From Candidatus Schneewindia gallinarum (GTDB lineage Bacteria > Bacillota > Clostridia > Oscillospirales > Ruminococcaceae): a stretch of 64,000 nucleotides of DNA. A model generated the notes under the pieces. It was not told the DNA's origin. It made no database searches and saw nothing but the letters and a program-made list of their open reading frames with translations. This document shows positions 59,670 through 64,000 of this stretch, in pieces. Each line of letters starts with the position of its first letter. Position 1 is the stretch's first letter. The DNA is taken from positions 27,892 to 91,891 of the forward strand of contig CAJFUF010000002.1 in assembly GCA_904420175.1 (NCBI GenBank), read 5' to 3'. Position numbers and translations under genes: made by a program.

Positions 59670-60884
59670 TCAATAATTCAGTACAGGCATCATGTTGTGC
59701 ACCTGCGTGCCCTGGGACTTCGCCTGCTTCAGGCGGCTTTCAACCTCCCCAAAGGGCAGTTCCGGCGTGATGACGGCCTGCTGCCCCTCCGGCAGTTTGC
59801 CGCCCAGGGCAGTGGCGTCCGGAAAGGGGTTCTGCCCGGAGAACCGCACGTAACAGCGCACGTTTTCCTCCGAAAAGGGGTGGAAGTTCTCCCGATCCAC
59901 ATCGTTCCAAAACAGGCCCTTGTAAGTCCCCCTGTTTTGCACAAGGTCGATAACGTCCGCCACCACGGCGCTGGCGGTGGGCAGCTTGCCCGCGCCCCGG
60001 CCGTAAAACACCACGTCGCCCAGCACATCCCCGCGCACGAGGATGGCGTTGAACACATCCTCCACCCCGGCCAGCTGGCTGTCGTGTGAAACAAGGGCCG
60101 GCGTAACCGCTGCGGACACTGCGCCGTCCGGCAGACGCTTAGTTTTGGCGATTAACTTCACCGCATAATTGTTGCTTTCCGCACATGTAATGTCAGTGGG
60201 GGTAATGTCCCGGATCCCCCGTGTGTACACCATATCGGGGTAGATGTGGCTGCCGAAGGCCAGTGACGACAAAATGCAGATTTTCCGGCATGAGTCGTGG
60301 CCGTCTATGTCCGCCGACGGGTCGATTTTTTCTGCGTAGCCGAGATCCTGCGCCAGCTTCAGCGCATCGTCAAAGGCCATGTTTTCATTTTTCATCTTGC
60401 TGAGGATAAAATTGGTGGTTCCGTTGACAATACCCGCAATCTCGCACACCTCGTTGGCGGCAAGGCACTGGTGCAGCGGCCGGATGATGGGCACGCCGCC
60501 GCCCACGCTTGCCTCAAACAGCAGGTTGACGCCCTTGTCCCTTGCGGTTTTCAGCAGTTCAGCGCCGCGGGTGGCAATCAGTTCCTTGTTGGAGGTGGCA
60601 ACGTTCTTCCCTGCAAGCAGGCTGCGCTTCACAAAAACATACGCAGGATTCTGCCCGCCAATGCATTCCACCACCACTTCCACCTCCGGATCGTTCTCAA
60701 TGATGGAAAAATCCTTAATGAACAGGTCCCGGTTCGGATCCTCCGGGAAGTCCCGCAGGTCCAAAATGTATTTGACGGAGATTTCCTCCTTTGCCTTTTT
60801 TGCAATGCTGTCGTGGTTTTTGTGCAGCACCTCCACCACGCCGGAGCCGACCACCCCGTAACCCATGACCGCTATTTTCGCCAT
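59670..60884 (-). CDS. hom: Homoserine dehydrogenase
   Basis: Hom (404 aa) reduces aspartate semialdehyde to homoserine. The Rossmann start VMGYGVVGSGVVEVL, the ASVGGGVPIIRPLHQCLA segment and GIVNGTTNFILSKM carry the NAD and active-site residues (Lys in TADPS-like IDPSADIDGHDSCRK). The C-terminal ~80 residues could be a short ACT domain. It lies between the ACT protein and thrB. Confidence 0.96.
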   Translation of the reverse strand: MAKIAVMGYGVVGSGVVEVLHKNHDSIAKKAKEEISVKYILDLRDFPEDPNRDLFIKDFSIIENDPEVEVVVECIGGQNPAYVFVKRSLLAGKNVATSNKELIATRGAELLKTARDKGVNLLFEASVGGGVPIIRPLHQCLAANEVCEIAGIVNGTTNFILSKMKNENMAFDDALKLAQDLGYAEKIDPSADIDGHDSCRKICILSSLAFGSHIYPDMVYTRGIRDITPTDITCAESNNYAVKLIAKTKRLPDGAVSAAVTPALVSHDSQLAGVEDVFNAILVRGDVLGDVVFYGRGAGKLPTASAVVADVIDLVQNRGTYKGLFWNDVDRENFHPFSEENVRCYVRFSGQNPFPDATALGGKLPEGQQAVITPELPFGEVESRLKQAKSQGTQVHNMMPVLNY

Positions 60885-60912
60885 TTCTGAAACTCCTCTC
60901 CTTCCAACGCCT

Positions 60913-61344
60913 CTACAGCACCGTGGCCTCCACCACGCCGGGCAGCGCCCGCAGGCGCCGCAGAATCTCCTCGCGGGGCAGATCCTCCTTCATGCGGACC
61001 GTGACGGATACCAGCGCCACCGAGTCCACGGGAATGTTCTGGTTAATACTCAGCACGTTGGCGCCCACGCGAAAAAATACCGACAACAACTCCTGCAGGA
61101 CGCCGGGGTTATCTTTTAAGGATACCACAAATGTCAGCGCCCGCCCACTGTCCTCGTCGGTTCGTGTAAAAATAAAATCCTTGTATTTATACAGCGCACT
61201 GCGGGAGATCCCCACGGCCTTTGCCGCCTCCGTCGCATTTTTAACCTCCTTGGAGGCCAGCAGGCGCTTGGCCTGCGCCACGCGGAGAAACACATCCGGC
61301 AGTACCCGCGTATCAATCAGCAAATAACGGGGTTCATCCTGCAT
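60913..61344 (-). CDS. ACT-domain protein (PheB/UPF0735 type) with helix-turn-helix
   Basis: The protein (143 aa) has an N-terminal segment, a helix-turn-helix-like part (EAAKAVGISRSALYKYKD, ~39-56) and a C-terminal ACT domain (LKDNPGVLQELLSVFFRVGA). This is the UPF0735/PheB architecture found upstream of hom or phe genes in Firmicutes. It is probably an amino-acid-sensing regulator of this operon. ATG at 61344 follows GGGAGG with 8-nt spacing; the longer frame from 61497 overlaps the promoter. Confidence 0.9.
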   Translation of the reverse strand: MQDEPRYLLIDTRVLPDVFLRVAQAKRLLASKEVKNATEAAKAVGISRSALYKYKDFIFTRTDEDSGRALTFVVSLKDNPGVLQELLSVFFRVGANVLSINQNIPVDSVALVSVTVRMKEDLPREEILRRLRALPGVVEATVL

Positions 61345-61386
61345 GTTGTCCGCCTCCCATAAACGACTGTAGTTAACACGTGTACA

Positions 61387-61415
61387 ACTATACCACGGCG
61401 GTACGGAAAAATCAA
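61387..61415 (-). promoter_or_regulatory. Promoter for ACT-hom-thrB-lysC
   Basis: On the minus strand TTGATT (61415-61410), 17 bases, TATAGT (61392-61387). An ACACGTGT palindrome lies just downstream near the start site and might be an operator. Confidence 0.8.
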
Positions 61416-61504
61416 CCTTCAAAACAAGGTTCAGCGTTTTCCACAAGAAGCTCCTTCTTTGATACACAAACCTATCGACCTTGACGAAAGGGGGCATGCC
61501 CGTT

Positions 61505-62563
61505 ATGGAGGACCGGCTGTTTTATCTGTTTCTTGCGGGCGTGTGCCTTGCAAGCCTTGTGTGGCAGAGCCTGTTCCTGCCGCTGTGTTTCTGCCTGTTT
61601 TTTGCCCTTTGCCTGAAAGGTCCTGCCCAAAAACTGTCCCGCCTGACGCGGCTGCCCTTCTCCCTGTGCGCATTTCTTCTGGTCAACCTGTGTTTCCTGT
61701 GCCTTGCGGGGGCGCTGTTCCTGCTGTGCTACTCCCTGGCGGGATTTCTGCCCGGCCTGCTGGAGGGTGTGACAGGCCTGCTGCAGCGTCCGGAGGTGGC
61801 ACAGCTTTTGGCGGGGCTGCAAAACGGCCTGCCCGACACCCTGAAAAACGATTTGACCGGACTTATCTCCAGTGCGGCACTGGGCGTTGGCAGATGGCTG
61901 TCCGGCTTCGGCGGCACGCTGTTAAGCGTTATGCTTGTCTCCCTCGGTACGTTCTTGTTTACCGTCAACTACGACAGCGGGGTCAGGGGGCTGTTCCGCC
62001 TGCTAAGCCCGGGGCTGAGAAAACAGTTTTTGTTCGTCAAGCGGGTGCTGCTGCGCGGGGTGCTTGCCACCGTCAGAATGCACGCCGTTATGTTTCTGCT
62101 GTTTGCAGGCTGTATTTTCGCCGTGCTGGCCGCCTTCGGCGTGAAAGGGGCGCTTTCCCTCGGCCTGCTCATCTCCCTGTTTGATCTGCTGCCGTTTGTG
62201 GGGGTGGGCGGCGTGCTGGTGCCGTGGGGGGTGTATGAAATTTGCTGCGGCAGGCCCTTTTTCGGCGCAGCGCTGTGCCTTGTGACCGCCATCCTGTCCA
62301 TTGTAAAGGGGATATTGGAGCCAAAACTGCTGGGCAGCGGCATGCGGGTAAACCCCATACTTACCTTTTGCAGCGTGTTTGTGGGGTTGTCCGCCTTCGG
62401 CTTCATGGGGGCGGTGCTGCTGCCCATCTATGTCTCCGCCGGGGTGGAGCTGTTGAAAGAAAATCGGCTGCGGCCGTTGACAACAGGGGCATCCGGGGGA
62501 TACACTGAAAACGACGGTTTGGAAAGGGGAAAACCACATGGCAAACACACTGGATTATCTTAA
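61505..62563 (+). CDS. AI-2E/YtvI-family membrane protein
   Basis: This polytopic protein (352 aa) has about eight helices and belongs to the AI-2E family, whose Firmicutes branch includes the sporulation protein YtvI. The conserved core is VKGALSLGLLISLFDLLPFVGVG (begins ~212), then ILSIVKGILEPKLLGS. Substrates are unproven. The ATG at 61505 is 10 nt behind AAAGGGGG; earlier ATGs at 61481 and 61496 are too close to or before it. Its end overlaps the next gene by 26 bp. Confidence 0.88.
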   Translation: MEDRLFYLFLAGVCLASLVWQSLFLPLCFCLFFALCLKGPAQKLSRLTRLPFSLCAFLLVNLCFLCLAGALFLLCYSLAGFLPGLLEGVTGLLQRPEVAQLLAGLQNGLPDTLKNDLTGLISSAALGVGRWLSGFGGTLLSVMLVSLGTFLFTVNYDSGVRGLFRLLSPGLRKQFLFVKRVLLRGVLATVRMHAVMFLLFAGCIFAVLAAFGVKGALSLGLLISLFDLLPFVGVGGVLVPWGVYEICCGRPFFGAALCLVTAILSIVKGILEPKLLGSGMRVNPILTFCSVFVGLSAFGFMGAVLLPIYVSAGVELLKENRLRPLTTGASGGYTENDGLERGKPHGKHTGLS

Positions 62564-63716
62564 CTGGCGGGGCGACCTGTCCCTTGAGACGGCCCCCTTC
62601 TGCGAGGTGGACAGCCTGCTTCTGTCCCAGCTGGCCTATCTGCCCATGGACGGACTGGTGCCCGGTCGGCAGGCCCAGGGGTCGGCACCGTTGCCGGAGG
62701 TAATGGCCGCCCTGACGCAGTCAAAGGCGGAGAAGGCAGTGCTGGAGCATTATCGCGCACTGGGGCCGAATTACCGCCTGCTTGCTGAAAAGCTGAAAAC
62801 CTGCCCCCGCTTTCGCGATGTGCGGCTGTGCCGCTTTGCCAACGACTTTGACGAGGCGCAGCAAAAGCAGTTTTCCGCCGTCAGCGTTCTTTTGCCGGAT
62901 GGGTGCGTGTCCATTGCCTACCGCGGCACGGACAACACGCTGGTTGGCTGGAAGGAGGACTTCAACATGTCCTTCATCACACCGGTGCCCGCCCAGCGGG
63001 AAGCGGTGCAGTACCTTGCTGAAACTGCCCATGCCTTCCCGAAGGCGGCACTGCGCCTTGGCGGGCATTCCAAGGGCGGCAACCTTGCCGTCTATGCGGC
63101 GGCCTTTTGCGGCGCGGGCATCCAAAGCCGCATACTTTCCGTCCACAGCCACGACGGCCCCGGATTTCAGCAGGGTGTGATGGACAACGACGGCTACCGC
63201 GCGGTGAACGGGCGGATCACCACCTTTGTCCCCCAGTCCTCCGTTGTCGGGATGCTATTGGAGCATGAGGAGGAATATGTGGTGGTACACAGTACGGGAA
63301 GCGGGCCGTTTCAGCACGACTCCTTCTCGTGGGAGGTACTCGGCCCCGCCTTTGTCAAGGAGGAGGGAACCAGTGCAGGCAGCCGCATGTTCGACGAGAC
63401 GCTGAAAGACTGGCTGTCCCGGATGGATGCCGCCCAGCGCGAGCAGTTCTCCGACGCGCTGTTTGAGCTGTTCGGCGCCGCAGGCGCCACCACGCTGAAG
63501 GAGCTGACTGCCAGCCCCGGAAAAACGGCGGGCGCCGTTTTGGGGAAGCTGGCGGGACTGGATGCAGACACAAGGGGCGTCCTGCTTGAGACACTGGGCG
63601 AGCTGATGAGCGCCACCGGGAAAACCCTGCAGCACACGGCGCTGGAGCGGCCCGGAAAAGGAAGGAACGGCGGAAAGCCGCCCCGTTTAAAGGGCGGCAG
63701 CCGAAATGCCCGGTAA
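62538..63716 (+). CDS. Mbeg1-like (DUF2974) alpha/beta-hydrolase
   Basis: The protein (392 aa) is a putative lipase/esterase of the DUF2974/Mbeg1-like family common in Clostridia. The nucleophile elbow is LGGHSKGGNLAVY (G-x-S-x-G, ~176-188) and a VSIAYRGTDNTLVGWKED strand precedes it. The C-terminal ~80 residues form a helical, basic tail. No signal peptide is visible, so it is probably cytoplasmic. GGAAAGGGG precedes the ATG, and it overlaps the YtvI-like gene. Confidence 0.88.
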   Translation: MANTLDYLNWRGDLSLETAPFCEVDSLLLSQLAYLPMDGLVPGRQAQGSAPLPEVMAALTQSKAEKAVLEHYRALGPNYRLLAEKLKTCPRFRDVRLCRFANDFDEAQQKQFSAVSVLLPDGCVSIAYRGTDNTLVGWKEDFNMSFITPVPAQREAVQYLAETAHAFPKAALRLGGHSKGGNLAVYAAAFCGAGIQSRILSVHSHDGPGFQQGVMDNDGYRAVNGRITTFVPQSSVVGMLLEHEEEYVVVHSTGSGPFQHDSFSWEVLGPAFVKEEGTSAGSRMFDETLKDWLSRMDAAQREQFSDALFELFGAAGATTLKELTASPGKTAGAVLGKLAGLDADTRGVLLETLGELMSATGKTLQHTALERPGKGRNGGKPPRLKGGSRNAR

Positions 63717-63756
63717 GAAAAATTTTTTGCGGCCCTATTGACAACAGGGAGGCAAC

Positions 63757-63831
63757 ATGGTATTTTTTAAGTGCAAGCATTGCAATTTTGCCGCTTCGAT
63801 ATGGTGTGGAAGCATAAAACCGACCAGTTAA
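63757..63831 (+). CDS. Possible 24-aa CxxC peptide
   Basis: GGGAGG lies 4 nt before an ATG that opens MVFFKCKHCNFAASIWCG, ending at a TAA inside the terminator. A TTGACA box at 63739-63744 lies just upstream of the ribosome site with a T-rich -10 that would start transcription within the gene, so the reading is uncertain. I do not recognise it. Confidence 0.25.
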   Translation: MVFFKCKHCNFAASIWCGSIKPTS

Positions 63832-63850
63832 AACTGGCCGGTTTTTTTAT
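63817..63850 (+). terminator. Intrinsic terminator
   Basis: AACCGACCAG pairs with CTGGCCGGTT (one mismatch) around a short loop and is followed by TTTTTTT. It separates the hydrolase from the edge gene. Confidence 0.85.
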
Positions 63851-63878
63851 TTTGTAACAGTTTCAGGAGGTTGATGAA

Positions 63879-63971
63879 ATGAGTAACGCACATTCCCTAG
63901 GACATGCGCAGATGGGAAGTGCGCCGGTTCTTCCCTTGGTAATCCGAATGAGCATCCCCGGTATCACATAG
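63879..63971 (+). pseudogene. Truncated MATE-efflux-like N-terminus (30 codons, stops early)
   Basis: A perfect AGGAGG lies 8 nt before an ATG, and the peptide (MSNAHSLGHAQMGSAPVLPL, then VIRMSIPGIT) matches the start of MATE transporters just before their first membrane helix. A TAG then ends it, and the last ~30 bases of the window are AT-rich and unrelated to MATE in any frame. The gene may be cut by an insertion or a mutation; the window ends before this can be settled. Confidence 0.45.
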
Positions 63972-64000
63972 TTAAAGATATTGGTGTCATTCAATCAATC

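Noticed and set aside
58650..60089. Long plus-strand frame opposite thrB and hom
   Set aside because: It is antisense to two enzymes with complete motifs.
1..64000. CRISPR arrays, rRNA or tRNA genes
   Set aside because: I saw no regularly spaced repeats, no rRNA core sequences and no tRNA cloverleaf with a GTTCGA-type arm.

Overview
This window looks like a chromosomal piece of a moderately GC-rich Clostridia bacterium, probably of the Oscillospiraceae/Ruminococcaceae type. That is inferred from strong AGGAGG-type ribosome sites, type III glutamine synthetase, a DUF4364 protein, bactofilin, YtvI-like and Mbeg1-like proteins, tRNA-dependent amidation genes and a typical Firmicutes ribosomal gene order. 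I found no rRNA, tRNA, CRISPR array, integrase or intact insertion sequence.

Region 1 (1-13.5 kb) is a nitrogen-assimilation island. On the minus strand, gatC-gatA-gatB-aspS2-glnN (7806 to 1095) couples glutamine synthesis (type III synthetase) to glutamine-dependent amidation of mischarged tRNA. On the plus strand lie a three-piece archaeal-type glutamate synthase, glnA and an ANTAR-domain RNA-binding regulator (8193-13482). Three leaders (before gatC, gltB1 and glnN) each carry a hairpin with a six-base loop, A at position 1 and G at position 4. In each the hairpin overlaps the 5' arm of an intrinsic terminator, which is the expected layout for ANTAR antitermination. The gatC-to-glnN block is flanked by a near-perfect 110-bp direct repeat that contains a complete promoter. 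The left copy drives an InlB-repeat secreted protein that runs off the window.

Region 2 (13.5-25.3 kb) has an AT-richer glycopolymer cassette (epimerase, IspD/TarI-like cytidylyltransferase, GT2), a CntK-like racemase, small proteins, thymidine kinase, asnA, a VanY-type peptidase and a MacB-like ABC pair with a long coiled coil.

Region 3 (25.3-38.7 kb) has a polysaccharide deacetylase with bactofilin, a nucleoside hydrolase with a transaldolase-like enzyme, an MFS transporter, a DUF4364 protein, an SPFH protein with a ribbon-helix-helix partner, glycolipid-type glycosyltransferases with a flippase-like protein, and a polar amino-acid ABC transporter whose promoter is covered by a perfect palindrome.

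Region 4 (38.8-64 kb) is mostly core: prfB, galU, rpsF-ssb-rpsR, a PASTA pseudokinase, yebC, an rRNA methyltransferase, obg-mrnC, rplU-prp-rpmA, folD-lgt, the YmfF/YmfH pair and the ACT-hom-thrB-lysC threonine operon. Two oddities are a zinc-finger membrane protein gene split by an in-frame amber codon with an apparent AUC start, and a truncated MATE-like start at the right edge.
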